Part shown: positions 8,246-17,526 of the stretch, one piece after another
Numbering within the stretch: position 1 is the first letter of the stretch
Layout: each line of letters opens with the position of its first letter
Assembly (NCBI GenBank): GCA_021794355.1
Contig: JAJYRA010000031.1
Coordinates: 1-64,000, forward strand
DNA: 64,000 bases
Reading direction: 5' to 3'
Source of the DNA: Thermoplasmata archaeon
GTDB lineage: Archaea; Thermoplasmatota; Thermoplasmata; Thermoplasmatales; Thermoplasmataceae
The notes under the pieces: generated by a model
What the model saw: the letters and a program-made list of their open reading frames with translations, nothing else
The model's database searches: none
What the model was told of the DNA's origin: nothing
Made by a program: the position numbers and the translations under genes

Positions 8246-9421
8246 ATGAATATTAGAGGTAAAGAATTAAAATTATTCCCCCATGAACCCTCAAAAGTAA
8301 TCAGAAGTAAAAGGTTCCTGAATTATGATTTCGGGGAATTTGAGAAGTTCTATTTTCCCGGATCTTTAGAAACTCTCAGTAAGAGAAAATCCGGAAGGGC
8401 TGACACTTTCATAGAAGATGACAATAGAGGTGCAATATATCCGGAAGAAATATGCAATATTGATGGAACGGAATTCCATATGTCCCTGAAAGGAGTTGGA
8501 TCTACTGTGGATCCGTATTCCCTTGAACCATTAAATATATACAGCATAGGATCACTTTCAAATAATACTCAATTCAGGAATGAAATAGAATCATCAGGCT
8601 ATCATGGGAATAGATTTATCACGGGAGAAACCTGGCTGAGAGGGTCTCCCTATGGAGGTCAGGGGCTTGAGCTCGCAAGTATAGCCTTAAATACTTCAGA
8701 AATGGCAAACCCCACATCAATTAACGGATTCAGAATTGCACCTGTTATTTCCATTGTCACAATGGAAGAAGAAATGCAGGGAAAGATCAGGGAATTATTC
8801 TGGTACAGAAAATACGGAGGTGATTTTGTTCAGGAAATCAGATTATTGCCCTCCAATGTGAGACTATATTTTCATGCCTCCAGCACTGTTGGAAATAATA
8901 TATCCAGCGTGTTCGAAATATTTGAGCTTTTTGACAATAGAAAGACTACCGACTTCATGGTTAATTTCATGAAATCTGGACTTGCTGCCCTAACTGCATT
9001 TTCAAGAACACTTAAAAAGGAGAAACCCGGAATATACTCCGGGCTTGATTTTTTTGATGTCTGGCTGGATAAGGATGCTGTTTTATCCAAAGATGGTACC
9101 ATATATTTTGTGGACCTTGAAGGCGTTGAGAGGAGATACGTAATGGAGGAAAAAGTCGCTGAAGCCGTCACTGATCAATTTTATCGATCACTGTACGAAC
9201 TGATGTATTCCTATGTGCGAATAGATGAGGAGAGAATTAGGAGGTTCGGAAGTCCCATAGAGCGCAGAACTCAGTTACAGAGTATCATCGAAATAGCAGT
9301 GGAGAACGATAAATTCATTAATACAGAGGAGAGAAATGGCAAAATGGATATTATAATTAGCAATGATTTAAAAGATGAAAATTTAAATAACCGTTTCACA
9401 ATGCTCAACCGGGTGAGATGA
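8246..9421 (+). CDS. Unknown protein, possibly kinase-fold (SelO-like)
   Basis: This 391-residue cytosolic protein is not firmly recognised. Several local patterns recall the SelO/protein-kinase fold: a glycine-flanked lysine (LKGVG, 81-85), an arginine/serine stretch and SEM (132-153), then DVWLDKD (271-277) and a DFG-like FVDLEG (288-293) near the right spacing for catalytic and metal-binding loops. This is an impression from short motifs, not a demonstrated homology. It begins a three-gene unit with a coiled-coil protein and a membrane zinc-ribbon protein, and has a good TATA box 26 bases before its ATG. There are no signal peptide or membrane segments. Confidence 0.6.
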   Translation: MNIRGKELKLFPHEPSKVIRSKRFLNYDFGEFEKFYFPGSLETLSKRKSGRADTFIEDDNRGAIYPEEICNIDGTEFHMSLKGVGSTVDPYSLEPLNIYSIGSLSNNTQFRNEIESSGYHGNRFITGETWLRGSPYGGQGLELASIALNTSEMANPTSINGFRIAPVISIVTMEEEMQGKIRELFWYRKYGGDFVQEIRLLPSNVRLYFHASSTVGNNISSVFEIFELFDNRKTTDFMVNFMKSGLAALTAFSRTLKKEKPGIYSGLDFFDVWLDKDAVLSKDGTIYFVDLEGVERRYVMEEKVAEAVTDQFYRSLYELMYSYVRIDEERIRRFGSPIERRTQLQSIIEIAVENDKFINTEERNGKMDIIISNDLKDENLNNRFTMLNRVR

Positions 9422-9463
9422 ATCAAATCGTCAGATGTATACAGCTTTCTTAAGGGTATTTAC

Positions 9464-10954
9464 TTGGGGAAACCTGACACGCAAATAGATCAGGAAACTT
9501 TTAATTATCTTATAAATAATAAATATATTGAGTCATTTACAAAGGATCAGTACCTTGCATTATCCAATGAGGTTGCTGAGATTGAACAGATTTCAAAAAA
9601 TATGGCAGAGGAAAGGGCTGCTTTTCAAAAGGCGAAAAATTTAGAGGAGTCCTACTCCAATAAAATCCATTCAATCAGGTTTCATCTTGAAGGTAAAGAA
9701 AAGAAGACTGAGGAGAAAGATCAATTTCAAAAGGAAATTGATGAAGTAAATGAGATCTTTAAGGCTGAAAAGACATATGAAGAACAATTCAACCAGTTGA
9801 TGGCTAAGAAATCACAACTAAGTGGGATGGTGCCATTGGATCAGGTATACGTTAAGATAACTGATGAAGGGAAGCAAATCATTCATGATCTCTCTCTCAG
9901 GTTGTATCGGTTCTCAGATGAAGAATTCTCAAATTACCAGACTGAAATGAATGCAACCATTGGAGAACTCACAAATATAGTAGTCAGCGCTAAGGGATAC
10001 TTCAATTATCTGGAAGGAATAGTTAGTGACATTGAACAGAAGTCAACCTTGTTCAGTACGGCCATAGGTTTGGCTAAATTTAAGGATAGTGTCGAATCCG
10101 TTGAAACAAGATTTAGGAATGCCTATGAAGAGATGGGTAAATTTACGAAAAATGTTGAAAACAGGCTCATGGCAACTGAAATTCTCACAGGTTCTGGAAC
10201 TGACATCTCAGAACAAATGAGGTCGTTTGCCGAAGTCCATAAAGAAATACGGCATAAAATACATATTCCAAGAGAATCCGCCACAGCAGTAACGGCCATA
10301 ACCTTTCTTTCCAGGAGATATGATGGAACTTTCCCCTTGGAGAACCTGAAGACATTCATGAACATCACGCCTTCGTATGAATCCGCTGCAGTAATGGCTT
10401 CCATAAACAAGCCACTGGAAGATACCCAGGCGAAGTTTGTTGCAATGAAAAGAATATTTTCTGCATGGGGATATGATACTTCCGAAGATCTGGAACTGTC
10501 TTCAGCCTATGTAGCTATTTCAGATCTACAGCCAGAGGAAATTAAGGATAAGCTATCAGTGATTATAGATGCCATTAAAAATTACCTGGAGTATCCACTT
10601 GTTTCCTCTACCATAATTGCGACTGTTCCTGTTATGGAAGCTAACGAGACACTGGATTTACTTTCAAAAGCGTACAATATTATTGAAAATAATGTAAGTG
10701 GATTTGAAAAATCAGAGATAATGGCTGCTTCGGTTAGTCTTGTTCACGGAATAAAGAAGGAACTGATAACAGACGTTGATTCCAAGGCACCTGTTGTTAA
10801 TACCCCATATAATTTCCATTACATGCCCTCTCCTTTCTTCTTTCCCTTCTACATGCCCATGTTAATGGTTCAGGGAAGTTACTTTTCCACCTTCAGCGGG
10901 ATTGGTGGGGTTCATCCTGCTCATATTCATTCAGTGGGCGGGTTTTCGGGATGA
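9464..10954 (+). CDS. Coiled-coil protein with aromatic C-terminus, unknown function
   Basis: Residues about 20-120 are rich in Glu, Lys and Gln with heptad-like spacing, so a coiled coil is likely. The middle is helical and uncharacterised. The last 60 residues change sharply to a Phe/Tyr/Met/Pro-rich stretch (SPFFFPFYMPMLMV) followed by Gly/His, possibly membrane-interacting. The start is uncertain. TTG at 9464 follows AAGGG, but the frame is open from 9422, and an ATG with a GGTGA site at 9418 leads into a different frame that stops at 9451. It overlaps the next gene by ATGA and follows the kinase-like gene by 42 bases, so all three belong to one unit. Confidence 0.65.
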   Translation: MGKPDTQIDQETFNYLINNKYIESFTKDQYLALSNEVAEIEQISKNMAEERAAFQKAKNLEESYSNKIHSIRFHLEGKEKKTEEKDQFQKEIDEVNEIFKAEKTYEEQFNQLMAKKSQLSGMVPLDQVYVKITDEGKQIIHDLSLRLYRFSDEEFSNYQTEMNATIGELTNIVVSAKGYFNYLEGIVSDIEQKSTLFSTAIGLAKFKDSVESVETRFRNAYEEMGKFTKNVENRLMATEILTGSGTDISEQMRSFAEVHKEIRHKIHIPRESATAVTAITFLSRRYDGTFPLENLKTFMNITPSYESAAVMASINKPLEDTQAKFVAMKRIFSAWGYDTSEDLELSSAYVAISDLQPEEIKDKLSVIIDAIKNYLEYPLVSSTIIATVPVMEANETLDLLSKAYNIIENNVSGFEKSEIMAASVSLVHGIKKELITDVDSKAPVVNTPYNFHYMPSPFFFPFYMPMLMVQGSYFSTFSGIGGVHPAHIHSVGGFSG

Positions 10955-12000
10955 AGAAAGCAATCCTCATTTCCCTGTTTATTTTCTCCTTAATGATTGC
11001 TGGTTCCATTCCACAGGCTCAGGTGAATACATCTCCAAGCTCGGGTACCTTCTTTCAGTACAGAGAGCTTGTCGTTATAGATAATGGAAAAGGGAATTAC
11101 TCCGGATATCAGAGCAGGACATGGATCAATGGAACAGAAAAAGTCACCGGTCTTAGCGCTCAGGGAAATGTGCAAATGACCTACAATTATTCATGCAGCA
11201 TAAAGTCACCAAGGCTCGACTACTATAATCCTCAAATAGCTAAAGGAATTTTTACATTCTCAGATATAAACTGCAAATATGTAAATGGAACTGACAATGA
11301 AACGGGTTACACAAACCCATCCGTATGGTTTTACACAAATACCTCAATTCCTTCTGGATCAACAAGAGAAGTTCTGAACACTAATATGACAGTTATATCT
11401 ACAGACTATAATTATACTCCTCCAACTGGTAATGCACTTATAAAAACCATTTATCTAACAAATATGAGCGGATATGTAAGGAATGATGAATATGGGAAAT
11501 TCAATGCAACTTATAATTGGACTGCTTATTATGACAGATCCACCGGATTTATTGTAGCGTACGTTTACTCAGAGACTGATTCCAATGGGAGGGGAGATGG
11601 ATTCAGTTGCACAAACACACTGTACGTTTCGGATTCAAGTTATGGTATTGCAATAAGCGCCTCTAAACCACACCTATCAAAAACATCTCCTTTTCCATAT
11701 GTTCTTCTAGAGTTTATAGGCGTATTTGTCATTGTCATTCTTATTCTAGTGGCCTTATTGTCTAGGAAGGGAAAGAGAAATAAGATTAAACAGCATTCTA
11801 CTCCGAACAGAGTCAATGATAACATGAATGAGAATGTGAATAAGAATAGGGAAGATGAAAAGATAGATCTTGAACCTAAATCTCAGGGAACTGAACAGGT
11901 TGTCATAAAGGAGATTGTAAAGGTAAAATGTCAGTACTGTGGTGCCCTCATAGACTCAACGGCTGAGAAATGTCCATTCTGTGGAGCTCCCAGGAATTAA
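10951..12000 (+). CDS. Exported single-pass membrane protein with cytosolic zinc ribbon
   Basis: A signal sequence (about residues 1-24, MKKAILISLFIFSLMIAGS) is followed by a roughly 220-residue Asn/Thr/Ser/Tyr-rich extracellular domain with many glycosylation sequons. A transmembrane helix (YVLLEFIGVFVIVILILVAL) precedes a basic, disordered cytosolic tail. The tail ends in a zinc ribbon, C327-x2-C330 and C341-x2-C344. The layout suggests an outside sensing or adhesion part connected to an inside docking module. It overlaps the upstream gene by four bases. No known family was recognised for the ectodomain. Confidence 0.65.
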   Translation: MKKAILISLFIFSLMIAGSIPQAQVNTSPSSGTFFQYRELVVIDNGKGNYSGYQSRTWINGTEKVTGLSAQGNVQMTYNYSCSIKSPRLDYYNPQIAKGIFTFSDINCKYVNGTDNETGYTNPSVWFYTNTSIPSGSTREVLNTNMTVISTDYNYTPPTGNALIKTIYLTNMSGYVRNDEYGKFNATYNWTAYYDRSTGFIVAYVYSETDSNGRGDGFSCTNTLYVSDSSYGIAISASKPHLSKTSPFPYVLLEFIGVFVIVILILVALLSRKGKRNKIKQHSTPNRVNDNMNENVNKNREDEKIDLEPKSQGTEQVVIKEIVKVKCQYCGALIDSTAEKCPFCGAPRN

Positions 12001-12052
12001 ATGATCAATTCATAATCAGAATCTGAATAAAGCAAAAAAATCTTCAAGCTTT

Positions 12053-12805
12053 TTATGGGTGAAACCACCTATATATCTTTCCCACATCTGCAAACCCAAA
12101 TTTTATTGCAATTTCCCTTGAATAAGTGCTTTTTTCAGGGATCTCCGACACAACTTTCCTTAATCTCACAAATCTAGCCCATTGAATTCTGGCGGTAACC
12201 AGAGATTCCCCTATTCTCATATTTCTATAATTCTCCTGAACATAGAGGCTGTGCAATCTCCCAATTCCTTCAAAAATACCTAACCATCCCATACCCACAA
12301 TTTTGGATTCTTTAATACAGATAAAACATTTTTCCCCGTGTTGCAGTGCCGAATTGACCCAGTTAATGTTCACTTTCCCATAGGCGTTTAACATGAAACG
12401 AATCAGATCACCACGCTTCATTTCATCAAAAATCTGAATCTGTTGTTTCAAAACGAGATCATTTCTCACCATTCCAATGTCAATAGAAAATAGGGTTTCG
12501 TATGTGCAGGAAGAAATACAAGGAAAGGATGTAAAGAACTCAGAATCTGGCTTTAAATGATAGAATTTCAATGCCGTATTCCTGTCATTGGTGAAGCAAG
12601 TTCCGGACTTTTCTACCGGATCGTAAACAAAAAGGGATTCAGGAGTTTTATCTTTGGAATAGGCAACATAGAGTTCTCCGTTACTTTCCATTGCCTCTTG
12701 GACAAATAGAGGAATGAAGTAGTTGAGAGTAGAATAATTCAACTTGTGGAAAATTAAGGATATTTCCCCGGGAGAAATTTCATCGACTCGAATCACTTTC
12801 CCCAT
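12053..12805 (-). CDS. GNAT family N-acetyltransferase with extra N-terminal domain
   Basis: The C-terminal half (about 130-250) reads as a GNAT fold. It has the strand and beta-bulge GMGWLGIFEGIGRLHSLYV, a variant acetyl-CoA loop near RNMRIGESL, and the late IAIKFGFADVG motif where these enzymes contact substrate. About 130 uncharacterised residues come first, so a pseudo-GNAT domain or substrate-binding module is possible. The acceptor is unknown. The gene is alone, convergent with the zinc-ribbon operon and divergent from pcc1. Confidence 0.7.
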   Translation of the reverse strand: MGKVIRVDEISPGEISLIFHKLNYSTLNYFIPLFVQEAMESNGELYVAYSKDKTPESLFVYDPVEKSGTCFTNDRNTALKFYHLKPDSEFFTSFPCISSCTYETLFSIDIGMVRNDLVLKQQIQIFDEMKRGDLIRFMLNAYGKVNINWVNSALQHGEKCFICIKESKIVGMGWLGIFEGIGRLHSLYVQENYRNMRIGESLVTARIQWARFVRLRKVVSEIPEKSTYSREIAIKFGFADVGKIYRWFHP

Positions 12806-12904
12806 ATGCCATGGTTAGATGAATTTGTAATATTTAATTTTAGATATTATTCCGGAAATTATCAATATACGAGTTATAAGAGTCTGGAGAAGAAAAAATA
12901 AAAT

Positions 12905-12911
12905 CTTATAC
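12905..12911 (+). promoter_or_regulatory. TATA box for pcc1
   Basis: CTTATAC inside an A/T-rich run lies about 25 bases before the TTG at 12932, which supports a leaderless transcript with a non-ATG start. Confidence 0.45.
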
Positions 12912-12931
12912 GAAAACAGCATTTCAGAACA

Positions 12932-13168
12932 TTGGATATCTCATTGGATTTCATGGATAACCCCAAAATATTGGAAATATTCTCTAAGTGTTTAACTCCA
13001 GAAAATGATAAAAGAATAGATCTAAAGTGGGTCAGTCAGGATCACTTGATTATTACGATTAAAAGGGTAAAATTAACTTCTCTTTATAGCCTGACAGATG
13101 AATTCTTAAAAATTAAGGATTTAATTTCAGAAGTTACAAATAAGGTCACTCCTGAACCTCAAGATTGA
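12932..13168 (+). CDS. pcc1: KEOPS complex subunit Pcc1
   Basis: The 78-residue size and pattern match archaeal Pcc1: an opening strand LDISLDF, then LTPEND, a central strand pair, and a C-terminal helix in the [15 protein letters not shown] region. Pcc1 dimerises within KEOPS, the complex that makes t6A37 in ANN-decoding tRNAs. The TTG start is chosen because Pcc1 proteins begin at this strand and a TATA box sits 25 bases upstream. The last 23 bases overlap the convergent tfb gene. No other KEOPS gene is in the window. Confidence 0.7.
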   Translation: MDISLDFMDNPKILEIFSKCLTPENDKRIDLKWVSQDHLIITIKRVKLTSLYSLTDEFLKIKDLISEVTNKVTPEPQD

Positions 13169-14078
13169 GTTTTTCAGTCAGTTCTTTATACCTGTTTCTT
13201 ATGGTAACCTCTGTTACTCCTGCAACCTCAGCAACTGATCTCTGTGTCCTTCTTTCATTCATGAGAATTGAGGCTATATATATGGCAGCTGCAGCCACTC
13301 CAGTCGGGCCTTTTCCTGACGTCAGATCATTATCCTGAGCTAATTTAATTATCTCAGCAGCCTGTTTTCTTGTATCGAGCGATAACTTTAATTTACTGCA
13401 AAATCTGTTCAGGTAATCCTCAGGCTTTGAGGGCATGATATTCAACTGTAGATATCTGCTCATAATACGATAAGTACGTCCAATTTCTTTTTTCTTGACC
13501 CTGGTTATGGAAGCAATTTCATCCAGTGTTCTCGGAACATTTGTTATTCTGCAGGCGGCATAGAGTGATCCGGCAACCACTCCCTCTATGCTTCTACCTC
13601 TAATCATGTTCTGCTTAACTGCCTTCCTGTAAATCACTGCAGCAGTCTCCCTTACATCATTGGGTATGCTTAAATTTGATGCCATTCTTTCCATTTCCTG
13701 AAGAGCCTGGGACAGGTTTCTTTCAGCTGCATTTGAAACTTTTATTCTTTTCTGCCACTTTCTCAATCTATAAAGTTGTGCTCTGTTTCTGGTTGGAATA
13801 GATTTCCCATAAGAATCCTTATTTTTCCATGAAATATCTGTGGATAATCCTTTATCGTGTAGGGTAAAGGTCATGGGAGATCCGGCCCTTGCTCTGGATT
13901 CATTTTGTTCCGTGTCAAATGCTCTCCATTCTGGTCCCTGATCAATATAACTTTCATCAATAACAATCCCACACTTGTTGCAGACCAGTTCACCCCTTTC
14001 GTAATCCCTAGAAAGGTCAGTAGATCCACATTCAGGGCACTTTTCGATCTGCTCTATTTTTTTCTTCTCTTTTTCCAT
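13146..14078 (-). CDS. tfb: Transcription initiation factor B (TFB)
   Basis: TFB bridges TBP and RNA polymerase at archaeal promoters. The N-terminal zinc ribbon has C14-x2-C17 and C33-x2-C36. The B-reader/linker segment (GPEWRAF) follows, then two cyclin-like repeats ending in a helix-turn-helix ([19 protein letters not shown]) that reads the BRE element. The ATG at 14078 is preferred to a GTG at 14087 because it has a GGTGAT Shine-Dalgarno site four bases upstream, giving 310 residues. It follows gar1 directly, a pairing common in archaea, and overlaps pcc1 tail to tail. Confidence 0.95.
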   Translation of the reverse strand: MEKEKKKIEQIEKCPECGSTDLSRDYERGELVCNKCGIVIDESYIDQGPEWRAFDTEQNESRARAGSPMTFTLHDKGLSTDISWKNKDSYGKSIPTRNRAQLYRLRKWQKRIKVSNAAERNLSQALQEMERMASNLSIPNDVRETAAVIYRKAVKQNMIRGRSIEGVVAGSLYAACRITNVPRTLDEIASITRVKKKEIGRTYRIMSRYLQLNIMPSKPEDYLNRFCSKLKLSLDTRKQAAEIIKLAQDNDLTSGKGPTGVAAAAIYIASILMNERRTQRSVAEVAGVTEVTIRNRYKELTEKLNLEVQE

Positions 14079-14087
14079 TCTAATCAC

Positions 14088-14303
14088 CTAATTTCTTACA
14101 AAAACTCTCTTATCATCAGAATCAAATTTCTTTGAAAGTACAACAACACCCATGGGTTGCTCCGGAGTACCAATAATCCTGACTACCCTACCTACTTTAT
14201 TTCCCCTATTATCAAAGACTGCTCTATTCATCATATCCTGAGTTACGTCTGTTACAACAAACTCATTTCCCAGGTCATGAAAGATAGTGAGAGCTAATTG
14301 CAT
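14088..14303 (-). CDS. gar1: H/ACA ribonucleoprotein subunit Gar1
   Basis: This 71-residue small beta-barrel has the Gar1 layout: a strand region ending FDNRGNKVGRVVRIIGTPEQP, then VVVLSK near the C-terminus. Gar1 binds the Cbf5 pseudouridine synthase in H/ACA particles that modify rRNA. A TATA-like sequence (AGATTTATAG, minus strand) lies about 29 bases before the ATG. The stop codon is nine bases before the tfb start and carries the tfb ribosome-binding site, so the two genes are one operon. Confidence 0.8.
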   Translation of the reverse strand: MQLALTIFHDLGNEFVVTDVTQDMMNRAVFDNRGNKVGRVVRIIGTPEQPMGVVVLSKKFDSDDKRVFVRN

Positions 14304-14520
14304 ATATTAACGTAATAGTTTATGATCCTATAAATCTTTCGTAAACATATTAAAAATTACTTCTCCATCTATTAAAACATATCACAATTAATTCTTCAAA
14401 GTTGCCCCTTTTATTCGCTCCTTAGGCATTTTATTAAGCTTTTATAATTTTGATAATTATGAGCAGGCGATTATTTCGATAGGTAAAAATGGCTAAAAGT
14501 AATACACTCTACATCGGCAT

Positions 14521-15087
14521 ATGAAGATATATGTAATAGACAATGGCGGTCAGTGGACTCACAAGGAGTGGAAGGTTCTCAGAGGATTGGGTGTTGAAAG
14601 CGAAATCCTTGATAATGATGTGGATTTCTTGAACATAAAAGATTCAGATGGCTGGGTTCTGTCTGGGGGAGCACCAAGTATTACCAACGAAATTCCTAAA
14701 TTAGGTAAAATATCAGAAATTTTGGACAATTCCGATGTACCTGTTTTTGGCATCTGCATTGGGGCGCAATTTATGGCATTGCATTTCAATGGGGAAGTTA
14801 GGAAGGCACCCTACCCAGAATTTGGGAAAACGATGGCGCAATTTTTTGATCAGGGGAGTATCTTCAGAGATGTACCTGATAATATTATTGTATGGGAAAA
14901 CCACAATGATGAGATTGTATCCCTTAATGACGAGTTTGTGACTTGCGCAAGGTCAAAAAACTGCCATGTACAGGCTTTTTACTCGAAAAGGCGACCATTT
15001 TTTGGGGTACAGTTTCATCCAGAGGTTGAAAATACACAAATGGGTAAGGAAATGTTCAAATCCTTCTTAGAATATTGTAAGAGGTGA
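14521..15087 (+). CDS. guaAA: GMP synthase, glutamine amidotransferase subunit A
   Basis: This 188-residue class I amidotransferase releases ammonia from glutamine for XMP amination. The catalytic triad is visible: nucleophile C79 in FGICIGAQ, H166 and E168 in QFHPEVE. An oxyanion glycine motif SGGAPS is at 48-53. In archaea this domain is separate from the ATP-pyrophosphatase subunit, which is not in this window. The PRC-barrel gene begins four bases after its stop, with a GAGGTGAT ribosome-binding site overlapping the end. Confidence 0.9.
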   Translation: MKIYVIDNGGQWTHKEWKVLRGLGVESEILDNDVDFLNIKDSDGWVLSGGAPSITNEIPKLGKISEILDNSDVPVFGICIGAQFMALHFNGEVRKAPYPEFGKTMAQFFDQGSIFRDVPDNIIVWENHNDEIVSLNDEFVTCARSKNCHVQAFYSKRRPFFGVQFHPEVENTQMGKEMFKSFLEYCKR

Positions 15088-15091
15088 TAAT

Positions 15092-15352
15092 ATGATCTCG
15101 ACTGGCAATTTAATAGAAAAACCTGTCTATACTGAAAAAGGCATTCTGGTTGGAAACGTGTATGATGTAATCCTGGACTTTGAAAATGGATCAATATATG
15201 GTATACTGATAAAAGATACAAACACCGGCGTTGTGAACGAGGGTATACCCATATCCATTCCATTCAGATGGATCAAGGCAATTGGGGATGCAATCCTTCT
15301 CCTGACATTTCCTGATAAGGTAAATTATAATAGAAGGAACACAACTCAATAG
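15092..15352 (+). CDS. PRC-barrel domain protein
   Basis: An 86-residue small beta-barrel: the pattern VYTEKGILVGNVYDVILDFENG followed by ISIPFRWIKAIGDAILL is that of PRC-barrel proteins, named for the photosynthetic reaction centre H subunit and RimM. Archaeal stand-alone versions are common near RNA-processing and purine genes, and their role is mostly unknown. It is translated from a clear GAGGTGAT site just after guaA subunit A. Confidence 0.7.
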   Translation: MISTGNLIEKPVYTEKGILVGNVYDVILDFENGSIYGILIKDTNTGVVNEGIPISIPFRWIKAIGDAILLLTFPDKVNYNRRNTTQ

Positions 15353-15690
15353 GCAAGGTATTTCTGAGGCTAATCAATGGGAAAGCGTAACAGAAGATAA
15401 TATTATGCAGTCAACCAATGAAAGGTATATCTTAGTGTTATGCTGAAGACAGTGCATAGAATCCTTTAAGTGAATCTGTATCCGTGAAATACACTCCTAA
15501 CTTATGCGGAAAGTTCCAACTTCTAAGGTTATTTGTGGAATTTAAACTGGCTTTATCGAATTTCTATATGAAGATTTATTGCCCACAATTCCAGAGAATC
15601 TGGTGTACTCTTATCTCTCTAATCAGACTCTTGAGGGATACTGTTGACACGGTAAAACTTAATTAATGTTTAAAAATGAGGGACTAAAAG
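15353..15690. other. Intergenic region before the CLC gene
   Basis: No supported gene. A 60-codon plus-strand frame at 15484-15666 lacks coding character and a plausible promoter. The final 40 bases contain an AT-rich TATA-like stretch (TTAATTAATGTTTAAAAA) that likely serves the CLC gene. Confidence 0.4.
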
Positions 15691-17520
15691 ATGAGCTTAT
15701 CACGTAGATTTCCGGTGGCTGCTAGGTTGTATAAAAAAATGATGTCAACCGCTACCGGGAAGTGGGCTCTCATTGGAACACTTATAGGGATAATTGCTGG
15801 TCTTGGCTCCATTGCTCTTTATCTTTCCATAGAATATGTTACTAAATACCTGCTAACAGAACTTACTGGATTTGCCCCTCCGCGATCCGGTCTCATAGCA
15901 GGTGTTACTTTTTACAAATTTTCTCCAAACATTCATTATCTATTCATACCACTCTCATTAATAATTGGCGGTCTCGCTGTTGCTGCAATACTGAATAAAA
16001 CTGCCCCAGAGGCAAAAGGTCATGGCACTGATGCAGCCATAAGCGCGTTCCACAACGATCAGGGAAGAATCAGGAAAAGGATACCACTGGTGAAGACTAT
16101 AGCATCTGCAATCACCATCGGATCAGGGGGAAGTGCTGGAAGAGAGGGACCCACTGCACAGATTGCAGCAGGTTTTGGATCCTTTCTATCAGATATATTT
16201 CATCTTGACGATCACGATAGGAGAATAGCTGAGGCTGCAGGAATAGGTGCAGGAATTGGAAGTATATTTCTAGCTCCTCTTGGTGGTGCTATTCTCAGCA
16301 CTGAGATTTTATACAAGAAAGACTTTGAGACAGAGGCATTAATCCCCTCAACTATTGCTTCAGTTGTTGGTTATTCCATTTTTGGTTACTTTACAGGATA
16401 TAAAACAATATTTGTGCTACCTGTGACCCAGATTATAGGCTTCTATCACCCACTTTCACTGCTTGCATACGTTGTAATAGGTATCCTCGCAGGCCTTTCA
16501 GCCATATTTTACATTAAGGTTTTCTATGGTATGTCCAGCATTTTTTTAAAAGCAAAGAGAATTTCACCCTATGCAAAGCCCGCCATTGGTGGCGCCGCCG
16601 TAGGAATAATTGCCATATTTTTTCCCGAAGTTTTAGGTTTAGGTTACGGATGGGTTCAACAGATTTTAGACAATAATTTTTCATTGTTTGGTTCCAGTTA
16701 CCTTTCCCTATTTGCGATTTTTGTATTATTATTTTTCCTTAAAACTCTCGCAACTTCTCTCACAATTGGATCTGAAGGTTCAGGTGGGGTATTTGCCCCT
16801 GGTCTTGTTATAGGAGCCTTTATGGGAGCTGCAATTGCAATTCCCCTCAGGGTGATATTTCCTTTTTTAAGTTTTGATGAAATAGTAATTGTATCAATGA
16901 TATCCATGTTTGGAGGAGCTTCGAAAGCCCCAATTGCCATAATTATTATGGGTACTGAGATGACCGGCTCCTATGCCCTATTTATACCGTTGATGCTTGC
17001 CACAACCCTAAGTTATTTTGTAAGTGGAAATCTATCCATATATCGTTCCCAAGTTTTAGATAGAAGTCAATCTCCTGCCCATACTGATGAATACAGGAAG
17101 CCAATCATGGATGAAATCCCCGTATACACTGCAATGAAAAAGGATTATTTTAGGATAGGAAAGAACGAACCCTTGAGGAATGGCATAAATAGGATAAGGG
17201 AAAGCAAGACAAAAGGGGTTGTTGTGGAGGACGATGGGAAATTAGAGGGATATCTTTCCATAGAGGATATACCATTAGATGCTGACTACAATCAGACAGT
17301 GGAGACGATTATGCAAACCAATGTACCGAAGATATCCAGCAACGAAAATCTACACGTCGCTTTGAACCGACTGACCACTGAAGTCTCTGGCAAATTAGTA
17401 GTAATTGATCCTGGTGACCCCAACACGGCAGTAGGTACATTGACCCTTTCAGAGATAGCGGATGCATATAACAGGGAAATAAGAAGGATAAAAGAAGTCC
17501 AGAGATTGGAGACAAAATGA
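15691..17520 (+). CDS. CLC-type chloride channel/transporter with CBS pair
   Basis: This 609-residue protein has the CLC pore motifs GSGGSAGREGP (144-154, with the gating Glu at E152) and a later GSEGSGGVFAPGLVIGA. About ten or more membrane helices are visible up to residue 460. A cytosolic tail (about 475-600) looks like a CBS-domain pair, often a nucleotide sensor. CLC proteins move chloride, sometimes in exchange for protons. In an acidophile this may help control membrane charge or pH; that role is inferred. It is monocistronic and convergent with the next gene. Confidence 0.9.
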   Translation: MSLSRRFPVAARLYKKMMSTATGKWALIGTLIGIIAGLGSIALYLSIEYVTKYLLTELTGFAPPRSGLIAGVTFYKFSPNIHYLFIPLSLIIGGLAVAAILNKTAPEAKGHGTDAAISAFHNDQGRIRKRIPLVKTIASAITIGSGGSAGREGPTAQIAAGFGSFLSDIFHLDDHDRRIAEAAGIGAGIGSIFLAPLGGAILSTEILYKKDFETEALIPSTIASVVGYSIFGYFTGYKTIFVLPVTQIIGFYHPLSLLAYVVIGILAGLSAIFYIKVFYGMSSIFLKAKRISPYAKPAIGGAAVGIIAIFFPEVLGLGYGWVQQILDNNFSLFGSSYLSLFAIFVLLFFLKTLATSLTIGSEGSGGVFAPGLVIGAFMGAAIAIPLRVIFPFLSFDEIVIVSMISMFGGASKAPIAIIIMGTEMTGSYALFIPLMLATTLSYFVSGNLSIYRSQVLDRSQSPAHTDEYRKPIMDEIPVYTAMKKDYFRIGKNEPLRNGINRIRESKTKGVVVEDDGKLEGYLSIEDIPLDADYNQTVETIMQTNVPKISSNENLHVALNRLTTEVSGKLVVIDPGDPNTAVGTLTLSEIADAYNREIRRIKEVQRLETK

Positions 17521-17526
17521 TTTGGT

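Noticed and set aside
15484-15666. 60-codon plus-strand frame
   Set aside because: No coding character, no homology argument and no ribosome site.
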